This document shows positions 24,307 through 34,752 of a DNA stretch of 64,000 bases, in pieces. A program made the translations under genes and the position numbers. The notes under the pieces were generated by a model, which was not told the origin of the DNA, did not search any database, and saw only the letters and a program-made list of their open reading frames with translations. The stretch is from Piscinibacter sp. GTDB lineage: Bacteria > Pseudomonadota > Gammaproteobacteria > Burkholderiales > Burkholderiaceae_C. The DNA is taken from assembly GCA_016706565.1 (NCBI GenBank), contig JADJJI010000004.1:124001-188000 (forward strand), written 5' to 3'. How positions within the stretch are numbered: the first letter of the stretch is position 1; each line of letters starts with the position of its first letter.

Positions 24307-25923
24307 TCAGGGTGTGATGATGAACACGCGCACCGACTGCGCCGGCACGCCGACCGTGGCGCTGCCGCCCGCATCGGCCGCGGCATCGGTGCCACTGGCC
24401 GGGAAGGCATTGACCAGCACCGAATTCGCCGGCAAACCGGCGGCCGTGACGTTCGCCGTGGTGCCACCGTAGTTGATCATCACCACCGCGCGCTCGTTGC
24501 CCAGCACGCGCTGGAAGCTCAGCGTCGTGCCGCTGGCCGTGGCGCCGGCGTGCGTGCCGGCCATCAGCGAGGGGTGCGCCCGGCGCACCGCGATCACCGC
24601 CTTGTAGAAGTTCAGCAGCGAGTTCGGGTCGGCGCCTTGCGCCGCGACGTTGTTCGACGCCGCGTTGGCCGACAGTGCGCGGAAGGGCGTGCCGGTCGTG
24701 AAGCCGGCCTTCGCATCGCCGGCCCAGCTCATCGGCGTGCGCAGCTTCGGGTCGTCGCCGATGTTCGCCGAGGCGCCCGCCATGCCGATTTCCTCGCCGT
24801 AGTAGATGAAGGGCGTACCGGGCTGCAGCAGGTAGGTGGCTGCGGCGAGGCGGTACTGCGCTTCGTTGCCGCCGAGCTGGTTCCACAGGCGTTCGCCGGC
24901 GAAACGGTCATGGTTGGACAGCATGGTGGCCATGCCCGCCGGTGCGGTCGCGAAGTAGTTCGCCACGGCAGCAATGGCGGTGGTGTTGCCGCGCGCGGCA
25001 TTGATCAGGTTCGACTGGTGCCCGAAGGCGAAGGCGCTGCCACAGGCCGTGGTCTGGGCGAAACCGATCGGGTCGTCCGGGCCTTCGCAGACCATGAAGC
25101 GCTGCTGATAACTCCCGACCAGCTGCCGAACGCCGTTCATCAGCGCGTAGTTCTCCGGCTGGTTCAGCCAGGCGCCCGCGCCGTTCTCGACCAGGTTGCC
25201 CACTGCGTCGAAGCGGAAGCCGTCGATGCCTCGGTTCAACCAGAAGCGCAGGTTGTCGTGGTGGAAGTCGACCACCTCCGCGTTCTTCAGGTTGAAGTCG
25301 GGCATCTGGTCCCAGAAGGGCGCGTAGTAGTAGCCACCGCTGCCGCTGCGCCAGGGGTTGCCGCCGTAGACGCTCCAGCCCTGCGGCTGGCTGGCCTGGA
25401 AGAGGTACCAGTTGCGGTAGGCGTTGCTGGCCGAGCTGTTGGCGTTGACGAAGGCGGGATGCTGCGCCGCGCTGTGGTTCATCACGTAGTCGACGATCAC
25501 GCCGATGCCGCGTGCATGCGCCTGGGCCAGCAACTCGTCCAGGTCGGCCAGGCTGCCGTAGGCCGGCTCGATGCTGCGGTAGTCGGCGACGGCATAGCCG
25601 TGGTCGCCGTCCTGGCTACGCGTGATCGGCATCAGCCAGAGGCCGGTCACGCCCAGGTTCTGGAGGTGGTCCAGGCTCTGGGTCAGGCCGCGCAGGTCGC
25701 CGATGCCGTCGCCGTTGCTGTCCTTGTAGCCGCGCACGAAGATCTCGGCGAACACGCCCTGGCGCCAGTCAGCGGGCAGCGTGCTGCCGGGGTCAGCCGC
25801 CACGACCGGCGATTTGTCGACCGTCGGCAGTTCCGAGGAGCCCCCACCGCCGCAGGCGACCAGAAACAAGGCCAGGGCCAGAGCAGCCAGGAGGCCGCGA
25901 GTGGAGGTGGACGTTTTCATCAT
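24307..25923 (-). CDS. alpha-amylase family (GH13) lipoprotein
   Basis: 538 aa. Signal peptide with lipobox LALFLVAC followed by GGGGSSELP, so the enzyme is lipid-anchored and faces the periplasm or outside. The GH13 barrel is complete: [28 protein letters not shown] (region I), [10 protein letters not shown] (region I His), [12 protein letters not shown] (nucleophile Asp), FMVCEGPDD (acid Glu), [12 protein letters not shown] (third Asp), and [14 protein letters not shown]. It hydrolyses alpha-1,4-glucans such as starch or maltodextrin. Two adjacent ATGs (25923, 25920) are possible starts. It is divergent from the pullulanase, with shared operator-like sites between. Confidence 0.9.
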   Translation of the reverse strand: MMKTSTSTRGLLAALALALFLVACGGGGSSELPTVDKSPVVAADPGSTLPADWRQGVFAEIFVRGYKDSNGDGIGDLRGLTQSLDHLQNLGVTGLWLMPITRSQDGDHGYAVADYRSIEPAYGSLADLDELLAQAHARGIGVIVDYVMNHSAAQHPAFVNANSSASNAYRNWYLFQASQPQGWSVYGGNPWRSGSGGYYYAPFWDQMPDFNLKNAEVVDFHHDNLRFWLNRGIDGFRFDAVGNLVENGAGAWLNQPENYALMNGVRQLVGSYQQRFMVCEGPDDPIGFAQTTACGSAFAFGHQSNLINAARGNTTAIAAVANYFATAPAGMATMLSNHDRFAGERLWNQLGGNEAQYRLAAATYLLQPGTPFIYYGEEIGMAGASANIGDDPKLRTPMSWAGDAKAGFTTGTPFRALSANAASNNVAAQGADPNSLLNFYKAVIAVRRAHPSLMAGTHAGATASGTTLSFQRVLGNERAVVMINYGGTTANVTAAGLPANSVLVNAFPASGTDAAADAGGSATVGVPAQSVRVFIITP

Positions 25924-25956
25924 GGGCCGAGACTTTAGCTTCAGGTCAAAGAGTCG

Positions 25957-25980
25957 TGTAGTTGAATTACCCAAACTACA
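25957..25980. promoter_or_regulatory. 24-bp inverted repeat, probable operator for the starch genes
   Basis: TGTAGTT (25957-25963) and AACTACA (25974-25980) form a perfect 7-base inverted repeat with a 10-base spacer. Further half-sites occur in the same 183-base divergent region: GACTACA at 25984-25990 and TGTAGTT at 26045-26051. The region is AT-rich compared with its surroundings. This looks like an operator for a maltose/starch regulator (LacI-like by its layout), but no regulator gene is in the window. Confidence 0.6.
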
Positions 25981-26044
25981 GCGGACTACAGCCACCACGT
26001 AGGCAGTACGCATGCAAGAACTAGGGTAAGCCCGACATTGGTGA

Positions 26045-26056
26045 TGTAGTTTGACT
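26045..26056 (+). promoter_or_regulatory. operator half-site overlapping a -35-like box
   Basis: TGTAGTT (26045-26051) repeats the half-site of the inverted repeat at 25957-25980 and shares its last base with TTGACT (26051-26056), a -35-like box 51 bases before the pullulanase ATG. A regulator bound here could block or help RNA polymerase. The matching -10 is not clear. Confidence 0.4.
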
Positions 26057-26106
26057 TCAATACCATCGGCTCCCCATCGTCCGGAAACCCCGGGGAGGAG
26101 AGCCTC

Positions 26107-29100
26107 ATGCGCGCGTCCCGCCTATGGATCGGCAGCCTGCTTCTGGCCGCCCTGTTGTCCGGATGTGGGGGCGGCGGCGACGACGCTTCGCCCGCCGTGG
26201 CCGCGACGGCGGCCGCTGACCGCGCCGAGGCCTTCGGAGCCTCGCGGCCAAGCCCGCGCCCGGACATCTGCGACGCCGAGAGCATGAGCACCGTCCTCGC
26301 TGCCGTGCCGAAAGCCGACACGCCGGCGCCCGCCGGCCCAGTCAAGGTGCATTACCAGCGCGCCGATGGCAACTACGCCGACTTCGGCCTGCACGTGTGG
26401 CAAGTCAATACGGCCAACGCCTACATCGCCGACTACCCGAACGTGAGCTGGACCGCGCCGCTGGCACCCGCCGGCAGCGACGCCTACGGCATCTACTGGC
26501 TGATCGACGCCAGCCTGTTCCGCGCCGATGCGGCCGGATTCGGCTTCATCGTGCACAAGCCCGGCGCCGATGGCGACCCGCCGGGACTGGACCGCCTCTG
26601 GAAGTTCAGCGACGGTGGCGAGCTCTGGCTCAAGTCGGGCCAGGCCACGGTGTTCCGCAGCAACCCCGACGCACTGGCGACGCTGGACCTGAACGCGCTG
26701 CGCATCCACTACCTGCGCAGCGATGGCGACTACGCGCACTGGGGCCTGCACCTGTGGGACACGAGCCGCATCGATGCCTCGCGCCTGGCCGGCCTGACGC
26801 TGAACGTGTGGGACAGCCCGATCGCCTTCGCCGCCATGCCGAACTACCGGGCCGCCAGCGCCAACGAGGTGCTGTTCGACCTGCCCGTGCTCAATCCGAA
26901 GGACGACATTTCGCGCAGTGCGGTGGAGTTCATCATCCACGGCACGCCGGACAACCCGAACGGCGGCAGCGGCAACAAGGATGGCTGGAACGACAACATC
27001 CGCGTCGACTACGCCAACGTGACGGCGGTGAACGGCGTCGCCGAGATCTGGCTGGTGCAGGGCACGCCGACGGTGTTCTATCGCGCGCCCGACCTGCGCC
27101 AGGTGTCCACCACCGACGCACGCGCCTACTGGCTGACCGACCGGCTGATCCAGTGGCCGAAGACGGGCAGCAGCGGCACGTTCAAGCTCTACCACTCGGC
27201 GCAGGGCCAGATCGTCGCGAAGACCGATGCGGCGGTGAGCGGTGCCGACGGAGCGATCGAACTGCAGGTCTTCGCAGGCACGGTGCCCGCCGATGCGGCG
27301 ACGCGATTCAAGTACGTCGATGCCGGCGTGGTGCTGAGTGTGTCACGGCGCGACGCCGAGCGGCTGGCGCGCACGCTGCTCGCCTCGCAGCTCGTGCTCG
27401 TGCAGGAAAACGCCGCCGGCCTGGTGCAGAACGCGACCACCGCGCAGCTGCCCGGCGCGCTCGACGCGATGTTCGCCGGCGCGGCCCGCGAAGGCGAACT
27501 CGGGGTGACGCTGCGCGGCCAGTCCGGCCACTTCAAGCTCTGGGCACCCACCGCCCAGCGGGTGCAACTGTGCATCTACGACAGCGGCGGCAGCGCCGCC
27601 AGCGCGCTCGAGCCGATGCGCTTCGACCGCGACACCGGCATCTGGAGCGGCCAGCGGCCGAAGCTCGACGGCAAGTACTACCGCTATGCGGTGGAGGTGT
27701 TCGTGCGCGGCACGGGCCTGGTGCGCAATCTGGTCACCGATCCGTACTCGATCAGCCTGACCACCGACTCGAAGCGCAGCTACATCGCCGACCTCGACGA
27801 CCGGCGCCTCCAACCCGCGGGCTGGCAGCACCACGCCGCGCCGCGCATTCCGGCGCAGACCGACATGTCGATCTACGAACTGCACGTGCGCGATTTCTCG
27901 GCGAACGACCCGAGCGTGCCGCTGGCGGACCGCGGCAAGTACCGCGCCTTCACCTGGGCGAACTCGAACGGCATGCGGCACCTGCGCGCTCTCGCGCAGG
28001 CCGGCCTGACCGACCTGCACCTGCTGCCGGTGTTCGACATCGCCTCGGTGCCCGAGGCCGGTTGCGCGACGCCGACCGTGCCGGCCGGCGCGCCCGATGC
28101 CGAGACCCAGCAGGCCGCGGTGGAGGCGGTGAAGGACGCCGACTGCTTCAATTGGGGCTACGACCCCTACCACTACACCGCGCCGGAAGGCAGCTACGCG
28201 TCCGATGCGGCCGATGGTGCCAAGCGCATCGTCGAGTTCCGCCAGATGGTGATGGCGCTGCACCAGGCCGGCCTGCGCGTGGGCATGGACGTGGTCTACA
28301 ACCACACCTCGGCCTCGGGGCAGAACGACAAGTCGGTGCTCGACCGCATCGTTCCGGGCTACTACCACCGGCTCGACGGCAACGGCAATGTCGAACGCTC
28401 GACCTGCTGCGAGAACACCGCCACCGAGAACCTGATGATGGGCAAGCTGATGATCGACTCGGTGAAGACCTGGGCGACGCAGTACCGCATCGACTCGTTC
28501 CGCTTCGACCTGATGGCGCACCAGCCGCGCGCGGTGATGGAGCAGCTGAAGAGGGCCGTCGACAAGGCCGCCGGCCGCCCGGTGCAACTGATCGGCGAAG
28601 GCTGGAACTTCGGCGAGGTGGCCAACGGCGCGCGCTTCGTGCAGGCCTCGCAGTTGTCGCTGAACGGCTCCGGCATCGCCACCTTCAGCGACCGCGCGCG
28701 CGACTTCGTTCGCGGCGGCGGGCCGTTCGACGGCGGACAGAGCCTGGTGCGCAACCAGGGCTACATCAACGGCCTGTTCTACGACGACAACGGCAGCGGT
28801 GCCGGCAAGTCGAAGACCGACCTGATGTGGGCGGCGGACATCATCAAGGTGGGCCTGGCCGGCTCGATCCGTGACTACACGCTGACGACGCACTGGGACG
28901 CCTGCGCTGCAGCTGCAGCAGCTCGACTACAACGGGCAGCCTGCCGGCTACGTGACGAGCCCGGCCGAGGTGGTGAACTACGTCGAGAACCACGACAACC
29001 AGACGCTGTTCGACATCAACGCCTACAAGCTGCCGACGGCGACCTCGAAGGAAGACCGGGCGCGCGTGCAGATGCTGGGTGCTGCCATCAACGCTTTCAG

Positions 29101-29710
29101 CCAGGGCGTGGCCTATTTCCATGCCGGCATCGACACGTTGCGCAGCAAGTCGATGGACCGCAACAGCTACAACTCGGGCGACTGGTTCAACCGCCTGGAC
29201 TGGAGCTACGCCGACAACAACTTCGGCGTCGGCTTGCCCCCGCGGGGCGACAACGGGGACAACTGGTCGATCATCGGGCCACGGCTGGCCAACGCGGACA
29301 TCAAGCCGGGCGGCAACGAGATCGGCTGGGCGCGTGACGCCTTCCGCGACCTGCTGGCGATCCGCGGCAGCTCGACGCTGTTCCGGCTGCGAACGGCCGA
29401 CGACGTGAAGGCGCGGCTGAGCTTCCGCAACACCGGCTCGGGCCAGGTGCCCACGGTACTGGCCGGCCACCTCGACGGCGACGGCTATCCCGGTGCGCGC
29501 TTCCAGGAGGTGCTGTATTTCGTCAACGTCGACAAGGTGGCGCAGACGCTCACCATCGACGGCGAGAAGGGCAAGGCCTACAGGCTGCACCCGGTGCACC
29601 TCGCCCCGGGCGCTGCCGACCCGCGTGCGGCCAACGACGCGAGCTACGACGGCGCGAGCGGCCGCTTCGTCATCCCGCCGCGCACGGCAGTGGTCTACGT
29701 CGTGAACTGA
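26107..29710 (+). pseudogene. pullulanase-type alpha-1,6-glucosidase lipoprotein, frameshifted
   Basis: Lipoprotein signal MRASRLWIGSLLLAALLSGC, then two starch-binding PUD (CBM41-like) modules (VKVHYQRADGNYADFGLHVW and LRIHYLRSDGDYAHWGLHLW), a CBM48-like module (GHFKLWAPTAQRVQLCIYD), and a pullulanase GH13 barrel: [17 protein letters not shown] (nucleophile Asp), LIGEGWNFGEV (acid Glu), then YVENHDNQTLFD (third Asp) and a C-terminal beta domain ending TAVVYVVN. Frame 1 is open to about 28900; the rest continues in frame 2 from about 28905 to the stop at 29710. Removing one base (a T near 28903 in gacgcctgcgctgcag) restores HWDAALQLQQLDYNG and a protein of about 1200 aa. So it is one full-length gene with a single likely sequencing or real indel. 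Strong ggagg ribosome-binding site. Confidence 0.87.
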
Positions 29711-29737
29711 CGCCTGTGTGCGCCCGCCCGGGCGGGT

Positions 29738-29765
29738 CTTGAAACCCGGTGCGAAGCCCTCATAC
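29738..29765 (+). promoter_or_regulatory. sigma-32 (heat-shock) promoter of htpG
   Basis: CTTGAAA (29738-29744) is the exact sigma-32 -35 element; 12 bases later CCCTCATAC (29757-29765) approximates the CCCCATnT -10 element. It lies 47 bases before the htpG ATG. A GC palindrome (29723-29736, cccgcccgggcggg) followed by tctt just upstream may end the pullulanase transcript. Confidence 0.7.
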
Positions 29766-29811
29766 TCCCTCGGCCGGCGGGTGGACCGGCGGGCTTCGCA
29801 CTTCCAAGACC

Positions 29812-31692
29812 ATGAGCAAACAGACCCTCTCGTTCCAGGCCGAGGTCAAGCAGATCCTGCACCTCGTCACGCACTCGCTGTACTCCAACAAGGAGATCTT
29901 TCTCCGCGAACTGATCTCCAACGCCTCCGACGCATGCGACAAGCTGCGCTTCGAGGCGCTGAACAAGGCCGAGTTGTTCGAGGACGCGCCCAACCTCGAG
30001 GTGCGCGTGGCCTTCGACGCCGAGGCGAAGACGATCACCATCACCGACAACGGCATCGGCCTGTCGGAGCCGGAGGCGGTGGCTAACCTGGGCACCATCG
30101 CCAAGAGCGGCACGCGCGAGTTCATGGCGGCGCTCGAGGGTGAACAGAAGAAGGACGCGCAGCTGATCGGCCAGTTCGGCGTGGGCTTCTACAGCGGCTT
30201 CATCGTCGCCGACCGCATCACCGTCGAGTCGCGCCGCGCCGGCCTGGCGCCCGAAGAGGGCGTGCGCTGGAGCAGCGAAGGCACAGGCGACTTCGAGGTC
30301 GAGACCATCACCCGGCCCGAGCGCGGCACCAGCGTGACGCTGCACCTGCGCGACGGCGAGGAGGAATTCCTCTCCGGCTGGAAGCTGCGCTCGGTGATCG
30401 GCAAGTACTCCGACCACATCTCGCTGCCCATCCTGATGCGCAAGGAGGAGTGGGACGCCGAGGCTGGCAAGCAGAGGCTCACCGACGAGTGGACGCCGGT
30501 CAACAAGGCCGCGGCGCTGTGGGCGCGCAACAAGAGCGAAGTCACGGCCGAGGAATACGAGGAGTTCTACAAGCAGCTCAGCTACGACACCGAAGCGCCG
30601 CTGGCCTACACGCACAACCGCGTCGAAGGGCGCAGCGAGTACACGCAGTTGCTGTACATCCCGGCCAAGGCGCCGTTCGACCTGTGGAACCGCGACAAGC
30701 GCGGCGGCGTCAAGCTGTACGTCAAGCGCGTCTTCATCATGGACGACGCCGAGGCGCTGATGCCGGTGTACCTGCGCTTCGTCAAGGGCGTGATCGACAG
30801 CGCCGACCTGCCGCTGAACGTCAGCCGCGAGCTGCTGCAGGAAAGCCGCGACGTGAAGGCGATCCGCGAGGGTTCGACCAAGCGCATCCTGTCGATGCTG
30901 GAAAGCCTGGCCGAGAGCGAAGATGCCGCCGAGCGCGAGAAGTACGCGAAGTTCTGGGCCGACTTCGGCGTCGTGCTCAAGGAGGGCGTCGGCGAAGACC
31001 ACGCCAACCAGGAGCGGCTGGCCAAGCTGCTGCGCTTCGCGTCGACGCATGGCGACGCGGGTGTTTCGCTGACCGAGTACGTCGGCCGCATGAAGGACGG
31101 CCAGGAGGCGATCTACTACATCACCGCTGACAGCTTGGCCGCCGCCAAGAGCAGCCCGCAGCTGGAGATCTTCCGCAAGAAGGGCATCGAGGTGCTGCTG
31201 CTTGTCGACCGCGTCGACGAGTGGATGCTCGCGCACCTGTTCGAGTTCGACGGCAAGCCGCTGCAGAGCGTGGCCAAGGGCGCGGTCGACCTGGGCAAGC
31301 TGCAGGACGAGGGCGAGAAGAAGCAGGCCGAAGAGGCCGCCGAGGCCTTCAAGCCGGTGCTCGAGCGCCTGAAGGAGGCGCTGAAGGACCGCGCCAAGGA
31401 CGTGCGCGTGACGACCCGTCTGGTGGATTCACCGGCCTGCCTGGTGGCGGAGGAGGGCGACATCAGCGGGCACCTCGCGCGCATGCTCAAGCAGGCGGGG
31501 CAAGACGCGCCGAAGGCCAAGCCGATTCTCGAGGTCAACGCGGAACACGCGCTGGTGAAGCGCCTCGATGCGAGCGCACATTTCGACGATCTGGCGAACA
31601 TCCTGTTCGACCAGGCCCTGCTCGCCGAAGGCGGCCACCTGGAAGACCCGGGCGCCTACGTGAGGCGCGTCAACGCGCTGCTGGTCGGCTGA
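29812..31692 (+). CDS. htpG: molecular chaperone HtpG (Hsp90)
   Basis: 626 aa, full length. N-terminal ATPase domain with the GHKL motifs: [14 protein letters not shown] (Asn ligand), [21 protein letters not shown] and [11 protein letters not shown]. Middle domain with [51 protein letters not shown] (catalytic Arg loop). C-terminal dimerisation domain to [13 protein letters not shown]-driven folding helper in the cytosol. A heat-shock-type promoter is visible at 29738-29765. ATG at 29812 ([14 protein letters not shown]) is the family start. Convergent with the kinase gene at 31715. Confidence 0.97.
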   Translation: MSKQTLSFQAEVKQILHLVTHSLYSNKEIFLRELISNASDACDKLRFEALNKAELFEDAPNLEVRVAFDAEAKTITITDNGIGLSEPEAVANLGTIAKSGTREFMAALEGEQKKDAQLIGQFGVGFYSGFIVADRITVESRRAGLAPEEGVRWSSEGTGDFEVETITRPERGTSVTLHLRDGEEEFLSGWKLRSVIGKYSDHISLPILMRKEEWDAEAGKQRLTDEWTPVNKAAALWARNKSEVTAEEYEEFYKQLSYDTEAPLAYTHNRVEGRSEYTQLLYIPAKAPFDLWNRDKRGGVKLYVKRVFIMDDAEALMPVYLRFVKGVIDSADLPLNVSRELLQESRDVKAIREGSTKRILSMLESLAESEDAAEREKYAKFWADFGVVLKEGVGEDHANQERLAKLLRFASTHGDAGVSLTEYVGRMKDGQEAIYYITADSLAAAKSSPQLEIFRKKGIEVLLLVDRVDEWMLAHLFEFDGKPLQSVAKGAVDLGKLQDEGEKKQAEEAAEAFKPVLERLKEALKDRAKDVRVTTRLVDSPACLVAEEGDISGHLARMLKQAGQDAPKAKPILEVNAEHALVKRLDASAHFDDLANILFDQALLAEGGHLEDPGAYVRRVNALLVG

Positions 31693-31714
31693 GGCGTCTT
31701 GCGAGGGCTGCTCG

Positions 31715-32764
31715 TCAGGCGACGAGCGGCGCCTCGGCCATCGCCTCGAGCTGGTCGCGCAGCCGCGTGGCCTGCTCCATCCAGTACGACGGGCTTTCGA
31801 ACCACGGGAAGGCGATCGGGAAGGCCGGGTCCCTCCAGCGCCGCGCGATCCAGGCGCTGTGGTGGATCATGCGCAGCGTGCGCAGCGGCTCGATGAGCGC
31901 GAGCTCGCGGCGGTCGAAGTCCATGAACTGCTCGTAGCCGTCGAGCACGGCGCCGAGCTGGCGCGTCCGCTCGGCGCGGTTGCCGGACAGCAGCATCCAC
32001 AGGTCCTGCACCGCCGGTCCGGTGACCGCATCGTCGAGGTCGACGAAGTGCGGGCCGGCGTCGGTCCACAGGATGTTGCCGAGATGGCAGTCGCCATGCA
32101 GTCGAAGCAGCTTGAGCGATGTCACGCTGTCGAAGGCCGCTCGCACCTGATCGAGGGCCGCCTCGGCCATTGCGCGCCAGGCCGTGAGCGCATCGGGCGG
32201 AACCAGGTCCTTCGACAGCAGCCAGTCGCGCGGCTCGGTGCCGTAGGTGATCGGGTTCAGCGCCAGGCGCGTCTCGAAGCGACCGGTCGCACCGATGGCA
32301 TGCATGCGGCCGATGAAGCGGCCGATCCATTCGAGCACCGACGGATCCTCGACTTCCGGTGCCCGCCCGGCCATGCGAGTGGTGACCGCGAAGCGATAGG
32401 GGCCGCCGACCGTGTCGAACGCCGCCAGCGTCGGCCCGCGGCTCGCGACTTGCACGGCGCGCAGCGACTGCGGGTCGGGCGTCAGCGGCCAGGGTGCGGC
32501 CAGCGGGATCTCGTGCGCGGCCAGTTCGCTCGCGAACGCGTGTTCTTCGAGGATCTGCGCATCGCTCCAGCGCCCCGGCCTGTAGAACTTGGCCACCACG
32601 ACGCGGCCATCCTCCAGGAAGACCTGGAAGACGCGGTTCTCGTAGGAATTGAGCTGGATCAGGCGGCCGTCACCACGCAGGCCGACGGCATCGAGGGCAT
32701 CGAGCACGACCTCCGGGTCGAGGCCTGCGTACGGGGTATCGTTCTCGGCAGGCGTTGGGCTCAT
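31715..32764 (-). CDS. srkA: SrkA/RdoA-type stress response serine/threonine kinase
   Basis: 349 aa of the aminoglycoside-phosphotransferase/choline-kinase fold. Motifs: YENRVFQVFLEDGRVVVAKFYRPGRWSDAQILEEHAFASEL (nucleotide loop, Lys and Glu), LLRLHGDCHLGNILW (catalytic HGD-H--N loop), PHFVDLDDAVTGPAVQDLWML (metal-binding DxD). The string SYENRVFQV...V-KFYRP-RW is the YihE/SrkA signature. In E. coli, SrkA is a kinase that counters programmed death during stress. ATG at 32764. It is a single gene, 23 bases after the convergent htpG stop. Confidence 0.88.
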   Translation of the reverse strand: MSPTPAENDTPYAGLDPEVVLDALDAVGLRGDGRLIQLNSYENRVFQVFLEDGRVVVAKFYRPGRWSDAQILEEHAFASELAAHEIPLAAPWPLTPDPQSLRAVQVASRGPTLAAFDTVGGPYRFAVTTRMAGRAPEVEDPSVLEWIGRFIGRMHAIGATGRFETRLALNPITYGTEPRDWLLSKDLVPPDALTAWRAMAEAALDQVRAAFDSVTSLKLLRLHGDCHLGNILWTDAGPHFVDLDDAVTGPAVQDLWMLLSGNRAERTRQLGAVLDGYEQFMDFDRRELALIEPLRTLRMIHHSAWIARRWRDPAFPIAFPWFESPSYWMEQATRLRDQLEAMAEAPLVA

Positions 32765-32798
32765 GCCCGCATCGTACGCGGGGCTTGGGTGCGAGCCG

Positions 32799-33617
32799 TC
32801 AGTGTCGGTTGTTGGACGAATAGCGCGGCACGTCGACGACGACACCGCCAACGTCGTCGCGATCATCGTCCGCCAATCCGCCCGGGCCGCTGTCGAGCGA
32901 GCCGGGACGCGAACGCGGCGAGCCGAGGCTGTTGAGCCCGCCGAACTCGCTTTGCCCCGATCCATCGGTGCGAGTGTCGGGCGCAAAGAAGGAGTCCTGG
33001 AACAGCGACGAGTCCTGCCACAGGGCGGTGCGTTCCGCGCGGCGATGGGCCACGGTGGTCGCCAGCGTGTCGCGCGCCTGATGCAGGTTCTGCGCGGGCG
33101 CGGCAGCGGCCTGCGGTCCGCGGGCATTGGCGCCGGCCTGAGGTACGAGCAACTGCAGCTCGGCCACCGAAGGCAGGTTCTCGACCGGGCAGCGCAGGTA
33201 GCGAACGCGGCAGGCTCCGAGCACCGACTGCTTGATCTGCAGCACCCGCCGGGAATTGCCGCGGTCGGTATCCAGATCGATGGCGGCAAGCACCCGACCG
33301 TTCGCGCTGCAAACGGCAAAGGCCACGTGGATGGAGCCGAGCAGGTCGTACCAGTAGCGCACGCGCGAAGGGTCCACCGGCTGGCTGAAGCGAACGAGCG
33401 GCAGCTTGGAAAGCACGATGTGGTGAGGCAGCGCCTCGCGCAGCAGCCGGTAGACCCGCCGCTCGTCGGTGGAAAACACCGGACGCGCAGTCAGAGCCCA
33501 GTCGTTCGGCAAGGCAGTCGGCTTGGCCGGGCGGCGAGACCACCAGAGCCACACCACGGAAGCGGCGACGATACCCGCGAGGGCAGCCAGCGCAATGGTC
33601 AGGGGTGGGGTCGGCAT
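32799..33617 (-). CDS. DUF2726 domain protein with one membrane helix
   Basis: 272 aa. One membrane helix at residues about 6-26 (TIALAALAGIVAASVVWLWW), then a DUF2726-type domain (about 45-150): PVFSTDERRVYRLLREALPHHIVLSKLPLVRFSQP ... HVAFAVCSANGRVLAAIDLDTDRGNSRRVLQIKQSVLGACRVRYLRCPVENLPSV, resembling a nuclease-like fold with D and D-K pattern. The C-terminal 110 residues are low-complexity, Ser/Gly/Asp-rich. Function unknown. ATG at 33617 places the membrane helix at the N-terminus; the in-frame ATG at 33662 would add 15 residues. The next 141 bases upstream hold nothing I can identify. Confidence 0.75.
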   Translation of the reverse strand: MPTPPLTIALAALAGIVAASVVWLWWSRRPAKPTALPNDWALTARPVFSTDERRVYRLLREALPHHIVLSKLPLVRFSQPVDPSRVRYWYDLLGSIHVAFAVCSANGRVLAAIDLDTDRGNSRRVLQIKQSVLGACRVRYLRCPVENLPSVAELQLLVPQAGANARGPQAAAAPAQNLHQARDTLATTVAHRRAERTALWQDSSLFQDSFFAPDTRTDGSGQSEFGGLNSLGSPRSRPGSLDSGPGGLADDDRDDVGGVVVDVPRYSSNNRH

Positions 33618-33758
33618 GTCCAGGTCCGGTTCCGGTGTCACGGACCCGCCAGTGCAGGTCAATCGCGAACGTCCAATGTACCGGATGTTACGGTTTGGAA
33701 GTCTCCCCAGGATCCCCGACCTCAGGGAGTCACGCCCCGGTCAGGGGGCACGGGCATC

Positions 33759-34493
33759 TCACTCGCCTGCGATGTGACGCGAGTCTGATATGTGAGCTTT
33801 CACTTCCGAAATTGTCTCGACGATTCTTTGAACCGTCGTGACATGCCGCTTGATCTGATAGTCGAATTCAGCTGCCTGTTGTCCCATCATTTCTTCGACG
33901 TGCGAGGCGAAGGTGTCGGGTGGCAGGCGCAGCCAGGCGTCCGATTCCGAACCGTCGCGTTCGACCGTCGCGCCGGCGTTGCGGGCAATCTTGAGCATCG
34001 CGGTGTTTTCGCTCAGCGCATGGATGAACAAGGTCTGCACGCCGCGGTTGCGGGCGTGCAACACCGAATGCTCGAAAAGTCGGGCACCAAAGCCGCGGCC
34101 ACGTGCCTTCTTGAGCACGGTAACGCCGAACTCGGCCATCGTGCCGCGAGAAGACTCTGTCGGCGTGGCGGGGTGGGCCAGGTGAGCCATCGCGATCAGG
34201 TCGAGGCGGCGGTTGAAGATGCCGAACACTTCGTCCTGATCGAAGTCGAGCATGTCGACGTAGCGTGCGATCTGCGCATCATTGGCCGGGTAGCCGAAGC
34301 GCAGGTAGCGGTCCGCCGCGTCCAGGCTGATGAGGTGTGCCGCGATGCGATCGCGGTGTCGCGGGCCCAGGGAGCGAATGGGCACCCAGGTCCACTTGGA
34401 CGATGAGTCGACTTCCGGCGAGGCGGTGGCTAGGCGCTCTTGTGAAGCGCTGGGCGGCAATGAGTCTTGCCGCGGATCGTCTGGAAAGCCCAT
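33759..34493 (-). CDS. GNAT-family N-acetyltransferase
   Basis: 244 aa. Residues about 35-190 form the GNAT fold: WVPIRSLGPRHRDRIAAHLISLDAADRYLRFGYPA, then FGVTVLKKARGRGFGARLFEHSVLHARNRGVQTLFIHALSENTAMLKIARNAGATVERDGSESDAWL, with R-G-G-G acetyl-CoA loop (ARGRGFGARL). The first 30 residues are disordered and the last 55 are a charged helix (EEMMGQQAAEFDYQIKRHVTTVQRIVETISEV). Substrate unknown. It is divergent from the rplM leader. Confidence 0.85.
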   Translation of the reverse strand: MGFPDDPRQDSLPPSASQERLATASPEVDSSSKWTWVPIRSLGPRHRDRIAAHLISLDAADRYLRFGYPANDAQIARYVDMLDFDQDEVFGIFNRRLDLIAMAHLAHPATPTESSRGTMAEFGVTVLKKARGRGFGARLFEHSVLHARNRGVQTLFIHALSENTAMLKIARNAGATVERDGSESDAWLRLPPDTFASHVEEMMGQQAAEFDYQIKRHVTTVQRIVETISEVKAHISDSRHIAGE

Positions 34494-34604
34494 CTGAGAC
34501 CTCCGGTGACTAGGGTTAACCCCAGTCTAAGCGATCGGGCTAGAGCCCGTAGTCCAGTTCGCCCGTCGAGCCTATTAATCCGTGCAAATGCCCGGCCTGG
34601 CTTC

Positions 34605-34613
34605 TGCTAGACT
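34605..34613 (+). promoter_or_regulatory. extended -10 promoter of the rplM-rpsI operon
   Basis: TG-C-TAGACT (TG at 34605-34606, hexamer TAGACT at 34608-34613) is an extended -10 element about 140 bases before the rplM ATG. An AT-rich -35 region (attaatccgtgcaaatg) lies upstream. It fits constitutive ribosomal-protein expression. Confidence 0.45.
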
Positions 34614-34752
34614 CACGGGCTTTCCGCAATTTGCTCCGCGGAAAGCGCCTGCGTCTGCAGGTGGTGCCAGATGAGAGTCCGCCGACCCAAGAAGCGGAGC
34701 CTCGCGTGGTGCGGCCAATACGGCATGGAGCCTGACTCTATCTCCACTGATC
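34614..34752 (+). promoter_or_regulatory. structured 5' leader of rplM-rpsI
   Basis: About 139 bases of untranslated leader. It can form a perfect 9-bp hairpin, GCTTTCCGC (34619-34627) with GCGGAAAGC (34638-34646), and a second 5-bp hairpin, CCTGC (34648-34652) with GCAGG (34657-34661). In E. coli the rplM-rpsI operon is autoregulated by L13 at its mRNA leader; a similar role here is inference. No ORF of note is present in 34494-34752. Confidence 0.5.
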
